A stretch of DNA of 9,581 nt from NCBI GenBank assembly GCA_027364695.1, contig DAHXOV010000085.1:1-9581 (forward strand), read 5' to 3'. The stretch comes from a bacterium. GTDB lineage: Bacteria; Bacteroidota; Bacteroidia; B-17B0; Aurantibacillaceae. Of this stretch, positions 1 to 7,912 are shown in pieces. Within the stretch, counting starts at the first letter, position 1. Each line of letters opens with the position of its first letter. A program made the position numbers and the translations under genes. The notes below the pieces were generated by a model. That model saw nothing but the letters and a program-made list of their open reading frames with translations. It had not been told where the DNA came from and did no database searches.

Positions 1-2211
1 AACTACGGTAAGTGTAGCCGTGTATATCCCTGCTGTATTTAGATTCAATTGTGGGTTTGCAAGAGATGAGCTGCTACCATTACTGAAATTCCATTGATAT
101 TGTACGATTTGTCCATTTGTAATATTGCTTTGGTTATTAAAAGTAACAGTGCTGTTGACACAATTATTATTAGCTGAAAATTGTGCATTGGGCAAAGCAT
201 ATACTTCTACCGTTTTTGTAACAGATGAAACACAGTTATTATCGCTCACTGCCATCAACATCACAGAATAAGTACCTGGTGAAATATACGCTGTTTGCGG
301 ATTCGTTTGTGTAGCTGTTTGACCATTACCAAAATTCCATGAATATGAAACAATACTTCCTCCTGAGATAGTGCTCTGGTTATTGAAATTCACTGCTGTG
401 CCGTAGCATACGTTGGCTGCAGAAAAGTTTGCATTAGGTAATGGATATACTGTTACAACAGATGAATAAGTACTTGTACAATTGTTGTTTGAAACAACTG
501 TCAAACTCACATTGTAATTGCCAGCGGCAGGATATTGATAGGATGGATTGCTCATGCCAGATACTTGCCCATTACCAAAATTCCATGAATATGAAACAAT
601 ACTTCCACTGGATATATTAGCATTGCTGTTAAAGCTTATTGGATTCCCATAACAAACATTTTGTGCAGAGAACGAAACTGTAGGCACAGGATAAACATTT
701 ACTACTTTGGTGATTGAATCACTGCATCCTTTATTAGATATTGCAATGAGCATGACAGAATAAGTACCTGCATTAGCATAAACATAATTCGGATTATTTT
801 GATTAGAAGTGGCTCCGTTTCCAAAATTCCATTGGTAGCCCGTAATGGCACCTTGATTAATAGTGCTCAAATTGGTAAACGAAGTTGCAGTGCCCAGACA
901 TACATCATTGTATTGAAAATCTGCAATGACAGGATTATTCACATCTATCAGCATACCTGTGGTGTCATAACAACCATAGGAGTTTCCTACAATAAGAGTT
1001 ACACTGTATTGTCCTGCAGAAGCATAAGTATAAACAGGATTTTGTACTACAGAAGTGTTGCCATCTCCAAAATCCCAAAACCAGTATGTAGTGCCACCCG
1101 CATTACTGGATGTATTATAAAAAGTTACTGTAAGTCCGCAAGTGGTATTGCTATTGCCAATATTAAAATTAGCATTAGGTGTGGGATGATTGTACAAAGG
1201 ATAATAAAAAGTAGGTCCTGTACATCCTGTAAACATAGTAGTTTGCACTGCATAGTTACCAGGATTGCTTACTGTTACACATTGATTGGTATTGCCATTT
1301 ACACCTGTTCCACTCCATACATAACTTGCAAATCCTGCTGGGGCACACAATGTTTTGCTTTGTCCTACACAAATAGTATCGGGCTGCGTTTGTGGAAATG
1401 ACAAACAAGAACCATCTATGTATGCATAGGCATAATGACCACCAAGTGCACAATCATAAGTAGTAAAACGAATGGTAACATTCTGACCAATGTATGCGGT
1501 AATATCAGCCGACACGTTTGACCATGTCTTAAATATAACACCAGGGCAAGCAGCAGAATTTTGAAATCCTGGGATACCTTGTCCTGCCGTTACACTATAA
1601 TAAGTACAAGGTATTGAATTACCGTTTTGATCTAACATCTCAATTTCAAATTTAGGTTGATTAATTGGACTGTGTCCTGGATCTTGAAGCACCACTGCAT
1701 ATTTGTATGTAAAATAAGCATTGGCTGTTGTAACTAAAAACGTTTGTTCTATTCTATCTGCTCTGCCACCTACTTGGTTATTTCCTAATTTTAAAGAAAA
1801 ATTACCACCAGGGGACACAAGGGGGAAAGATCCACAAGGATCGGTGCCTGTTCCAGTCATAATCGCTTGTGCTCCACCTGCAAAAGGACAACATCCTGTA
1901 GCATTATATTGGGGATTATATCCATTAGTAGCTATCCATCCATTCAATGTGCCTGACTCAAAATCCATATTTGTACAAGCTTGCTGTATAGTTGGAGGAT
2001 TATTTATTACATCTTTAAACAAAATCCCATTGTCATTTAAACGTGCTTTGACAAACTCTTCTGTTTCAGAAAATGTCAGTTTTTTTTGACCAGCTAGCTG
2101 AGTCCAATACGCTTCATTTTTTGTATTATCCGTATTGGTGATGAGTGATCCCATTTGCCCATTGGCTGTAAGTACAACCATTGTAAACAGGGCGAATAAT
2201 TTTGTTTTCAT
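1..2211 (-). CDS. Exported PKD-repeat surface protein, N-terminal 737 residues (C-terminus outside window)
   Basis: The frame is open without a stop from an ATG at 2209-2211 to the window edge. It begins with a signal peptide (MKTKLFALFTMVVLTANG, cleavage near residue 18), so the product is exported. Residues about 80-270 form a jelly-roll/MAM-like module common in Bacteroidota surface proteins, with landmarks DFESG (83-87), VLQDPGH (174-180) and FTTYDCALGGH (249-259). Residues about 276-330 look like an Ig-like module (ICVGQSKTLC, then VWSG). From about 345 onward there are four complete PKD domains and most of a fifth. Such proteins are usually adhesins or matrix proteins secreted by the type IX system, with a C-terminal sorting or gliding-motility-associated domain; that end is not visible, so the secretion route is inferred. 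The gene is transcribed divergently from the rest of the window. No enzymatic motif is visible. The exact ligand or role is unknown. Confidence 0.9.
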   Translation of the reverse strand, partial: MKTKLFALFTMVVLTANGQMGSLITNTDNTKNEAYWTQLAGQKKLTFSETEEFVKARLNDNGILFKDVINNPPTIQQACTNMDFESGTLNGWIATNGYNPQYNATGCCPFAGGAQAIMTGTGTDPCGSFPLVSPGGNFSLKLGNNQVGGRADRIEQTFLVTTANAYFTYKYAVVLQDPGHSPINQPKFEIEMLDQNGNSIPCTYYSVTAGQGIPGFQNSAACPGVIFKTWSNVSADITAYIGQNVTIRFTTYDCALGGHYAYAYIDGSCLSFPQTQPDTICVGQSKTLCAPAGFASYVWSGTGVNGNTNQCVTVSNPGNYAVQTTMFTGCTGPTFYYPLYNHPTPNANFNIGNSNTTCGLTVTFYNTSSNAGGTTYWFWDFGDGNTSVVQNPVYTYASAGQYSVTLIVGNSYGCYDTTGMLIDVNNPVIADFQYNDVCLGTATSFTNLSTINQGAITGYQWNFGNGATSNQNNPNYVYANAGTYSVMLIAISNKGCSDSITKVVNVYPVPTVSFSAQNVCYGNPISFNSNANISSGSIVSYSWNFGNGQVSGMSNPSYQYPAAGNYNVSLTVVSNNNCTSTYSSVVTVYPLPNANFSAANVCYGTAVNFNNQSTISGGSIVSYSWNFGNGQTATQTNPQTAYISPGTYSVMLMAVSDNNCVSSVTKTVEVYALPNAQFSANNNCVNSTVTFNNQSNITNGQIVQYQWNFSNGSSSSLANPQLNLNTAGIYTATLTVV
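323..360. repeat. 38-bp exact direct repeat, copy A (in PKD unit 4)
   Basis: These 38 bases are identical to 569-606, exactly 246 bp (one PKD unit) away. They encode the conserved SIVSYSWNFGNG core of the fourth PKD unit. Sequence on either side diverges at once. Confidence 0.9.
569..606. repeat. 38-bp exact direct repeat, copy B (in PKD unit 3)
   Basis: This is the second copy of the 323-360 segment, encoding the same SIVSYSWNFGNG core in the third PKD unit. The identity is at the nucleotide level, including synonymous positions, so it reflects recent duplication or gene conversion between units rather than protein selection alone. Confidence 0.9.
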
Positions 2212-2273
2212 AGCAGTAATTTTTTATTGTTTTCATATTACTTTAATTAAATTTCTATTCTTTATACGAGTTT

Positions 2274-2306
2274 CAAAGATTAAAAGTTGACATGCAGTTA
2301 GCAAAA
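2274..2306 (-). promoter_or_regulatory. Candidate promoter for the PKD-protein gene
   Basis: On the minus strand, TTTTG (2302-2306) is followed after 19 bases by TAATCTTTG (2274-2282), close to the Bacteroidota consensus TTG-N19-21-TAnnTTTG but with one extra base inside the -7 box. It lies 62 bases upstream of the ATG at 2211, leaving a leader of roughly 55 bases. No Shine-Dalgarno sequence is seen before the start. The call rests on pattern match only. Confidence 0.35.
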
Positions 2307-2385
2307 TGTGATAAATGGGAAAAAAACTAAATAACTGAATAAAAGATAAGACAAACGGAATTAATAAGATTTTCATAATTTGTTG

Positions 2386-2393
2386 TATAATTG
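2386..2393 (+). promoter_or_regulatory. Candidate -7 box for the DUF2079 gene
   Basis: TATAATTG differs from the Bacteroidota -7 consensus TAnnTTTG at one position and ends 21 bases before the ATG at 2415. I see no good TTG -33 box at the right distance. If this box is used, the in-frame TTG at 2391 lies within the promoter and cannot be the start codon, which favours the ATG at 2415. The remainder of the divergent spacer 2212-2414 shows no other recognisable element. Confidence 0.25.
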
Positions 2394-2414
2394 CCCCAAT
2401 CAGTTGAATTGAAT

Positions 2415-3893
2415 ATGAAAAAGAATTTTTCTCTTTCATTACATCATTATGTTAGAAAATTAGATGTGTGGGATTATTTGGTAATACTATTTAGTTTAGT
2501 ATTTTTTATAGTAGGGTATGTTATTTCTATTTATGCTCACCAAACTTTTCGTTCTAATGCCATGGATATGGGACTATACAATCAATATGTATATTTATTT
2601 TCACACTTCAAATATCCCGCTGGCACAATATATCAAAATGCGCCTAATGGTATATTCTTTTTAGGTGATCATACCACATTTATTTTGCCTATTGAATCTA
2701 TGTTTTATTGGATATTAGGAAAAAATGTGCTGTTGTACTTACAGCTATTTTATCTTATCGTAGGCGCTATTGGTTTATACAAACTGGTAAGGTTTCAATA
2801 CTCCAAAAAGTATTTATCTGTATTAACTGTGGTATTATACTACTTGCACTACTCCATATACAATACTTTAAGTTTTGATTTTCATGTAACTGTCTTATTC
2901 GTAATCCTGATCCCATGGCTTTTATATTTTTACTTCAGCCACCAATTAAAATCCTATATTATTATTTTTACTATTATTTTGCTCATCCGAGAAGATACTG
3001 CTATTTATATGACAATGCTTGGTATTTTTATCATGGCATCAGAACAGGAATATAAATGGAAATACAGTTTATTGACCATCTTATTTTCTGTATTTTACTT
3101 TATTCTTGTGTACAAATTTATATTACCTATGTATAAGCCACTTGCCAGTCTTCCAATTGGTAATTGGCGATTCAATCATATTGGAAATTCTATTGATGAT
3201 GTAATTAAAAACATACTTGATAATCCAGGAAAATTTATCTCAATGATAGTTGATACTCCCGAAAAACAAGTCAAAATAAAATACCTGCTTTATAGTGGTG
3301 GTTTATTATTATTTTTCATGCATTGGAAGTACAGTATTATTTTGATTCCGTCTATATTGATATCCTGTTTATCTAATGAATGGAGTATGTGGGGAAATTT
3401 TGGTCATTACAATATTCTCTTTGCAATATGGATGCCTTATGTAATCATTACTTTTATATCCAGCATAAAGCCCTTTATAATTCAAATGATATTAAGTATT
3501 TTCTTTTTATATCAATATTTTGAACTCAATGTAAATAATTATTTAGAACCCACAAAATGGTCAAAAATTACAAAGATATTGGATACCCATTATTATTATC
3601 AAAGATACAACATGGAAGAAATAAAAGAAGCCATCCGTTTAATACCTGACAATGCTTCTGTCAGCGCCTCTATGTGTGCAGTACCTCATCTTGCATTCAG
3701 AGAGAGAATATATTATTTTCCTGATGTGTTTAATGCCGAGTACATTGCTGTTATTGAAAATGACTGCAACGATAGATATTATTATCTACCCAGCCCGGCC
3801 TATTGTTACCTTGAGATAAATAAATATAAAAATAACAAGAATTACATAACTATTTACCATAAAAACAATGTGCTTGTATTAAAGAAAAAATAA
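2415..3893 (+). CDS. DUF2079 family multi-spanning membrane protein, probable GT-C-type glycosyltransferase
   Basis: The 492-residue product is very hydrophobic, with a first membrane segment at about 20-40 and roughly ten more up to about 370. Family landmarks of DUF2079 are all present: MDMGLYNQ (50-57) after the first helix, LGDHTTFILP (83-92), SFDFH (153-157), REDTA (192-196), and a C-terminal extramembrane domain with ASVSASMCAVPHLAFRERIY (414-433) and a following AEYIAV. DUF2079 proteins resemble GT-C enzymes; D51 in the first external loop is where such enzymes place an acidic catalytic residue. The likely role is sugar transfer from a polyprenyl-phosphate donor at the outer face of the inner membrane, but donor and acceptor are unknown and the activity is inferred. 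I chose the ATG at 2415 over an in-frame TTG 24 bases upstream because it is followed directly by a charged MKK and the TTG overlaps a possible promoter. The coding strand is G-rich and C-poor at the 5' end. Confidence 0.88.
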   Translation: MKKNFSLSLHHYVRKLDVWDYLVILFSLVFFIVGYVISIYAHQTFRSNAMDMGLYNQYVYLFSHFKYPAGTIYQNAPNGIFFLGDHTTFILPIESMFYWILGKNVLLYLQLFYLIVGAIGLYKLVRFQYSKKYLSVLTVVLYYLHYSIYNTLSFDFHVTVLFVILIPWLLYFYFSHQLKSYIIIFTIILLIREDTAIYMTMLGIFIMASEQEYKWKYSLLTILFSVFYFILVYKFILPMYKPLASLPIGNWRFNHIGNSIDDVIKNILDNPGKFISMIVDTPEKQVKIKYLLYSGGLLLFFMHWKYSIILIPSILISCLSNEWSMWGNFGHYNILFAIWMPYVIITFISSIKPFIIQMILSIFFLYQYFELNVNNYLEPTKWSKITKILDTHYYYQRYNMEEIKEAIRLIPDNASVSASMCAVPHLAFRERIYYFPDVFNAEYIAVIENDCNDRYYYLPSPAYCYLEINKYKNNKNYITIYHKNNVLVLKKK

Positions 3894-3936
3894 TCTTTCT
3901 GATTTAGTAATACTTTTAAACAATTACGCTCCGCCC

Positions 3937-3967
3937 TTGCTCAACACATAAAATTTATCTATTATTG
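3937..3967 (+). promoter_or_regulatory. Candidate promoter for the Fe-S protein gene
   Basis: TTG (3937-3939), a 20-base spacer and TATTATTG (3960-3967) match the Bacteroidota promoter pattern TTG-N19-21-TAnnTTTG with one mismatch. The box ends 23 bases before the ATG at 3991, giving a predicted leader of about 15-18 bases without a Shine-Dalgarno sequence. It sits in the 97-bp gap after the DUF2079 gene and would start a transcript that could continue through the TPR and GT87 genes. Confidence 0.5.
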
Positions 3968-3990
3968 CCATTCTGATAAATTTCGTTTTT

Positions 3991-4779
3991 ATGAATACTT
4001 TAAAAGTAAAAACCTTAGCAGAGGCAATGGCTAACGGAGAAAGTATAGAATATCTTTTTTGGGTAGGGTGTGCTGGCAGTTTCGATGAAAAAGCACAAAA
4101 AATAACCAAAGCTTTGGCTAAGATACTTCAATCAGCTGGTGTGTCTTTTGCTGTATTGGGTACCGAAGAAACATGTACTGGTGACCCCGCAAAAAGAGCA
4201 GGCAACGAATTTTTATTTCAAATGCAAGCCATGCAAAATATCACTACACTCAATCATTATGGCGTAAAAAAAATCGTAACTGCTTGCCCACATTGTTTTA
4301 ATATTCTTAAAAATGAGTACCCTACACTAGGCGGAAATTATGAAGTTATTCATCACTCTGAATTGATACAAGAGTTACTCAATCAAGGTAAAATAAAACT
4401 ACAAGGCGGTACATTCAAAGGGAAAAAAATTGTTTATCATGATCCTTGTTATTTAGGAAGAGCCAACAACATATATGAAGCACCAAGAAACATAATAGAA
4501 AAACTAGAGGGAGAACTGATAGAAATGAAAAGAAATCGTGCCAAAGGTTTTTGCTGTGGCGCAGGGGGTGCTCAAATATTCAAAGAAGCAGAAAAAGGAA
4601 ACAAAGAAGTAAATAACGAAAGAGCAGAAGAAGCACTCTCTCATCAGCCCGAAATCATTGCAGTAGCATGTCCTTTTTGTAACTTAATGCTGAGCGATGG
4701 TGTAAAACATTTTCAAAAAGAAAACACTAGCAATGTAAAAGACATTGCCCAGCTTATAGCAGAAGCCGCTGAATTATAA
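3991..4779 (+). CDS. Two-CCG-domain (Fe-S)-binding oxidoreductase subunit
   Basis: The 262-residue soluble protein has two cysteine-rich CCG domains, as in heterodisulfide reductase HdrB/HdrD, GlpC and LutA-type subunits, which bind a [4Fe-4S] cluster and move electrons. The first domain has C27, then C62-T-G, then C99-PH-C102; the second has C153, C188-C189-G190, and C227-PF-C230. Spacings (34 residues between the first and second cysteine blocks in both) fit the CX31-39CCGX34-38CXXC signature, except that the first domain has CTG rather than CCG. Other landmarks are ETCTGDPAKRAGNE (60-73) and HDPCYLGRAN (150-159). Length matches the compact Bacteroidota version. A second subunit carrying ferredoxin-type CxxCxxC clusters is often encoded next door, but none is in this window. 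The substrate cannot be told from sequence. There is a 57-bp gap to the TPR gene, so co-transcription is plausible. Confidence 0.88.
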   Translation: MNTLKVKTLAEAMANGESIEYLFWVGCAGSFDEKAQKITKALAKILQSAGVSFAVLGTEETCTGDPAKRAGNEFLFQMQAMQNITTLNHYGVKKIVTACPHCFNILKNEYPTLGGNYEVIHHSELIQELLNQGKIKLQGGTFKGKKIVYHDPCYLGRANNIYEAPRNIIEKLEGELIEMKRNRAKGFCCGAGGAQIFKEAEKGNKEVNNERAEEALSHQPEIIAVACPFCNLMLSDGVKHFQKENTSNVKDIAQLIAEAAEL

Positions 4780-4836
4780 TTGCTTTATCTCATCTACCAA
4801 TTCTAACTCTTTTGTAACCCCGTCATTGCATTATCA

Positions 4837-6687
4837 ATGAAAAAATCAAAAAAAATATATCCTCAGTTTTTCTTTACAACAATTGTCTTACTCATCTTTT
4901 CAGAACAGATTTCGTATTCGCAAATGAATTATCAACAAAAGTATCAACTCGTTCAGTCTTATTTACTACAAAGGGATTATGAAAAAGCATTGCCACTGCT
5001 ACATGATGTATATGAAGTAGCTCCCGAATTTTGGATAGATTATTATTACGAAGCACTCATCAATACAAAGAAATATACCGAAGCAGAAAATCTAATCAAC
5101 AAACAAATGAAAAAAAATCCAAAAAGAACGGACTACTATGTTTATCTGGGGAATATCTATGCCTTACAGGATAACGATAAAAAATCGCAGCAATATTTTG
5201 AAAAAGCGATAGATAAATTACCCAAAGATCTTAATACCATCCTATTGACTGCCAAGCAATTTATGAAATATCAGATGCCCAACTACGCCCTCAAAGTATA
5301 TGAAAAAGGGCAAAAACTAACTGATTATCCTTTTTATTACGAACGATCAGAAATTTACCATCAAACCAAGGATTATAAATCTCTTATCAATCTATATTTA
5401 GATCTGCTGTATTCTAATCCAGGTGAATTGTATAACGTGCAAAATCAAATGCAATCTTTACTTTCCTATGATCCCAACGACACTACTAAGATATTTCAGC
5501 CTATACTAAAACAGGAACTCATCAAAAGACTACAAAAATATCCTGAAAATAGTGTTTATATTGAATTTTTAATTTATATTCTTACGCAACAATCTGAATA
5601 TGAACAAGCATTTATCCAAATAAAATCATATAATAAAAGAATCAATGATGAAGGACTTAAACTGTTTCAATTTTGTCAAATATGTGCTAAAAATCAACAA
5701 TATCATATTGCAGAAAGATGTTTTGAAGAAATAATAAAAAAGGGGGAAAAAAATCCTTTTTATGAAAGTGCTAAGTTAGAATATCTGCAAAACAAATATT
5801 TATCTACTACCCAAACAGTTTCCGTTTCACTAGAAAAGATACAGGAACTCAAAGCACATATCTATCAATACATTCAAGAAAATAAAAATTCGCCCATCAT
5901 TTATCCTTTAGTATTAAATCTATCAGATATTTATGCAAAATACTTAAATCAATTTGAAAAAGCAGATAGTTTACTCAACAATTACATTTCCACACAAGCC
6001 ATCAAGCCAGAAAAAAAAGCGCTATTTAAATTAAAACTTGCCGATATTTATGTATTAAAAACAAAATTGTGGGAAGCCATCTTACTGTGCATGCAAGTAG
6101 AAAAGGACTTTAAATATGAAGAACTCGGACAAGAGGCACAATTTAAAAGAGCAAAAATAAGTTTTTATTCAGGTGAATTTAAACTATCCAAATCACAAGC
6201 GGATATCATAAAAGGCGCCACATCCAAGTTGATCGCCAATGATGCTTTACAATTATCAATGATGATCTCAAATGCGCTCTTCAATGACTCCACAGGACTT
6301 CCGCTCTCTTACTTTGCAAAATCAGAATTGTTGCTTTTTCAAAACAAATTGGATAGTGCCTTGATCATAATGGATTCCATCAATCAAAAATTTACCAATC
6401 ATTCTATGGAAGATGATATTTTCTTTCAAAAAGCAAAAATATACGAAATAAAAAATGAATGGCAACAAGCAGAGCAGATGTACTTGAATATTATCAATTA
6501 TTATCCGCAAGAAATGTATGCAGACGATGCTGTCTTCAAACTGGCACAACTCTATCAATACAAACTCAATGATAAGCAAAAAGCCATGGAATATTATTTG
6601 AAATTATTGAATGATTATTCAGGTAGCTTATATGTCCCCGAAGCAAGAAGAATTTACAGAATGATCAGAGGCGATGAAATCAATTAA
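4837..6687 (+). CDS. Exported tetratricopeptide-repeat protein
   Basis: The 616-residue protein starts with a signal peptide: a basic KKSKK stretch, a hydrophobic core at about 11-21, and probable cleavage after ISYS (25-28). There is no lipobox cysteine, so a periplasmic rather than lipoprotein location is likely. The rest is helical repeats. Clear TPR units occupy about 32-200 (for example YYVYLGNIYALQDNDKKSQQ, then YFEKAIDKLP), and again at about 525-605 (FFQKAKIYEIKNEWQQAEQM, and AVFKLAQLYQYKLNDKQKAM), the latter resembling the BamD/YfiO type of TPR. The central part, 200-520, is a more degenerate alpha-solenoid. Such proteins act as protein-protein scaffolds in envelope assembly; there is no catalytic motif. 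The last 14 bases overlap the start of the GT87 gene, suggesting the two are translated together. The partner is unknown. Confidence 0.85.
   Translation: MKKSKKIYPQFFFTTIVLLIFSEQISYSQMNYQQKYQLVQSYLLQRDYEKALPLLHDVYEVAPEFWIDYYYEALINTKKYTEAENLINKQMKKNPKRTDYYVYLGNIYALQDNDKKSQQYFEKAIDKLPKDLNTILLTAKQFMKYQMPNYALKVYEKGQKLTDYPFYYERSEIYHQTKDYKSLINLYLDLLYSNPGELYNVQNQMQSLLSYDPNDTTKIFQPILKQELIKRLQKYPENSVYIEFLIYILTQQSEYEQAFIQIKSYNKRINDEGLKLFQFCQICAKNQQYHIAERCFEEIIKKGEKNPFYESAKLEYLQNKYLSTTQTVSVSLEKIQELKAHIYQYIQENKNSPIIYPLVLNLSDIYAKYLNQFEKADSLLNNYISTQAIKPEKKALFKLKLADIYVLKTKLWEAILLCMQVEKDFKYEELGQEAQFKRAKISFYSGEFKLSKSQADIIKGATSKLIANDALQLSMMISNALFNDSTGLPLSYFAKSELLLFQNKLDSALIIMDSINQKFTNHSMEDDIFFQKAKIYEIKNEWQQAEQMYLNIINYYPQEMYADDAVFKLAQLYQYKLNDKQKAMEYYLKLLNDYSGSLYVPEARRIYRMIRGDEIN
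6674..6687 (+). other. 14-bp gene overlap (TPR gene end / GT87 gene start)
   Basis: The GT87 ATG at 6674 precedes the TPR stop codon TAA at 6685-6687, in a different frame. The next in-frame methionine of GT87 is residue 44, beyond its first membrane helix, so the overlapping ATG is the sensible start. Overlaps of this kind usually indicate translational coupling. Confidence 0.75.
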
Positions 6688-7912
6688 TAATACTTTTTTG
6701 TTATACCTCAAGCCATCCTACTATAAATTTTTATTCTTTACAATTGCTATCATCTTTTCTCTCATAGAAGCGAAAGAACGAAATGATTTCACTATCTATC
6801 AGATGGCGGCTTCAGATGTTGTCAATCACATCAATCCTTATGCCTATTCTTATATTGATGGATATTATTACTATTATTCTTTATTCTTTGCTTACATTAT
6901 ATATCCATTCACTTATATCAATGCATACTGGGTTAATTTATTATGGCTGCTTATCAATTTTTATTTTTTATATCTCATCATTCGTAAAATATCAAAATTT
7001 CTTACTATCTCAACCTACCCCATAAAAACACAACTCATCTTTTATATACTTCTCATATTATTTAATATACGAACCATTCGCGAAAATTATCATGCTGGTC
7101 AAGTAACTATTCTCATACTTTTCCTAATGACCTATTCACTCCATTTCTTATGGGAACAAAAAAACATCACCTCTGCTCTCTTATTGGCATTAGCCATAAA
7201 CATAAAGCTACTCGCCATACCATTACTCGTCTATTATATATACAGAGCTTATTGGAAAACATCACTTTACACTTTATTCTTTGTTCTACTCTTTTTCATT
7301 TTACCCCTATCGTGGATGAAAACAAACTTTTATCTTGAATGCATAAACCAATGTTGGAAATTAGTAAATCCCAACCATCCACTACACATACTGGATGTGG
7401 ACGAAAGAAGTTTCCATAGTATATCTACACTCATCACTACTTTGTTTATGAAACATGCACCTGACATAGACGCCCTACCCATCAGAAGATACATTCTAGA
7501 CCTACCACCCCATTATGTCAAACTCATCATCTTTGCTGCAAGAATATTTCTAATATCATCAGCACTCATCATCATACGCAAATATCCCTTTCAAAAAACC
7601 AATAATCAAATGACGCTTTTTTATGAAGCAACTTATATAATAGCACTCATTCCCCTTGTATTTCCACACCAACAACATTATGCTTTTTTATTGCAATTGC
7701 CATCCATTTCTATTTTAATTTTAGCCTCACTAAATAAAACCCTGTCACCAACACATCTGTTCTTATTCATCATTGCGTTTTTATGTTTCAACTTAAAAAT
7801 ACTATTAGGTATATTCAACGAATACTACGACCACTTCAAAATTCTTACCTACGGAAGTGTTATCATTATTTTCATACAAATCTGTATAAAACCAAAAATC
7901 AGTGTTGCTTAG
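6674..7912 (+). CDS. GT87 (DUF2029) family membrane glycosyltransferase
   Basis: The 412-residue product has about nine to eleven membrane helices. It fits the GT87/DUF2029 family of GT-C glycosyltransferases (mannosyl- or arabinosyl-type enzymes using polyprenyl-phosphate sugars). Landmarks in family order are: NDFTIYQMA (37-45), with D38 after the first helix as the expected catalytic acid; NPYAYSY (54-60) and a tyrosine-rich loop (64-68); NYHAGQVTIL (138-147), the usual N-x-x-GQ-n motif; the ALALAINIKLLAIPLL-type segment around 170-186; FHSISTL (247-253), equivalent to the NQS region; and PHQQHYAFLL (331-340). The acceptor could be a lipid, capsule or surface glycan, or a protein, and cannot be told from the sequence. 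The start overlaps the TPR gene upstream. The coding strand is markedly C-rich and G-poor, unlike the DUF2079 and Fe-S genes. Confidence 0.82.
   Translation: MKSINNTFLLYLKPSYYKFLFFTIAIIFSLIEAKERNDFTIYQMAASDVVNHINPYAYSYIDGYYYYYSLFFAYIIYPFTYINAYWVNLLWLLINFYFLYLIIRKISKFLTISTYPIKTQLIFYILLILFNIRTIRENYHAGQVTILILFLMTYSLHFLWEQKNITSALLLALAINIKLLAIPLLVYYIYRAYWKTSLYTLFFVLLFFILPLSWMKTNFYLECINQCWKLVNPNHPLHILDVDERSFHSISTLITTLFMKHAPDIDALPIRRYILDLPPHYVKLIIFAARIFLISSALIIIRKYPFQKTNNQMTLFYEATYIIALIPLVFPHQQHYAFLLQLPSISILILASLNKTLSPTHLFLFIIAFLCFNLKILLGIFNEYYDHFKILTYGSVIIIFIQICIKPKISVA

Larger units (their letters stand above)
1..1179 (-). repeat. Tandem PKD-domain array, 246-bp (82-residue) period
   Basis: Five consecutive PKD units are encoded. 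The core tryptophan of each falls at residues 379, 461, 543, 625 and 707, exactly 82 residues apart. The first unit has the canonical WDFGDG core; units 2-4 read WNFGNG and unit 5 WNFSNG. Each complete unit also has a cysteine pair: 358/414, 438/496, 520/578 and 602/660, with C684 in the partial fifth unit. The array continues past the window edge or ends just beyond it. Confidence 0.9.

Noticed and set aside
1..1179. Periodic repeats considered as a CRISPR-like or noncoding array
   Set aside because: The 246-bp period equals 82 codons and is wholly explained by PKD domains in one open frame; the repeats are imperfect and there are no spacer-like units.
799..1401. Open frame of 200 codons on the plus strand
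   Set aside because: It lies antisense inside the PKD-repeat gene, whose minus-strand frame translates without interruption into recognisable domains. The plus-strand product is low-complexity and rich in Ser, Ile and Cys, with no family resemblance.
1721..2089. Open frame of 122 codons on the plus strand
   Set aside because: It is antisense to the jelly-roll module and N-terminus of the PKD protein. No domain is seen and it has no plausible promoter.
2391..2414. TTG start 24 bases upstream for the DUF2079 protein
   Set aside because: The ATG at 2415 gives a typical MKK start, and the TTG overlaps the TATAATTG box.
2233..2439. 68-codon hydrophobic minus-strand frame in the divergent spacer
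   Set aside because: It would begin inside the DUF2079 coding region and overlap the candidate PKD promoter. Its hydrophobicity is expected from AT-rich sequence. Real expression cannot be excluded, but nothing supports it.
3881..3900. Possible terminator after the DUF2079 gene (AAAGA ... TCTTT)
   Set aside because: The stem is only five weak base pairs around the stop codon and is not followed by a convincing T-run; it is expected by chance in such AT-rich DNA.
6783..7338. Two plus-strand frames (6783-7025 and 7150-7338) inside the GT87 gene
   Set aside because: They are out-of-frame shadows of a gene with clear family motifs and show no independent coding character.
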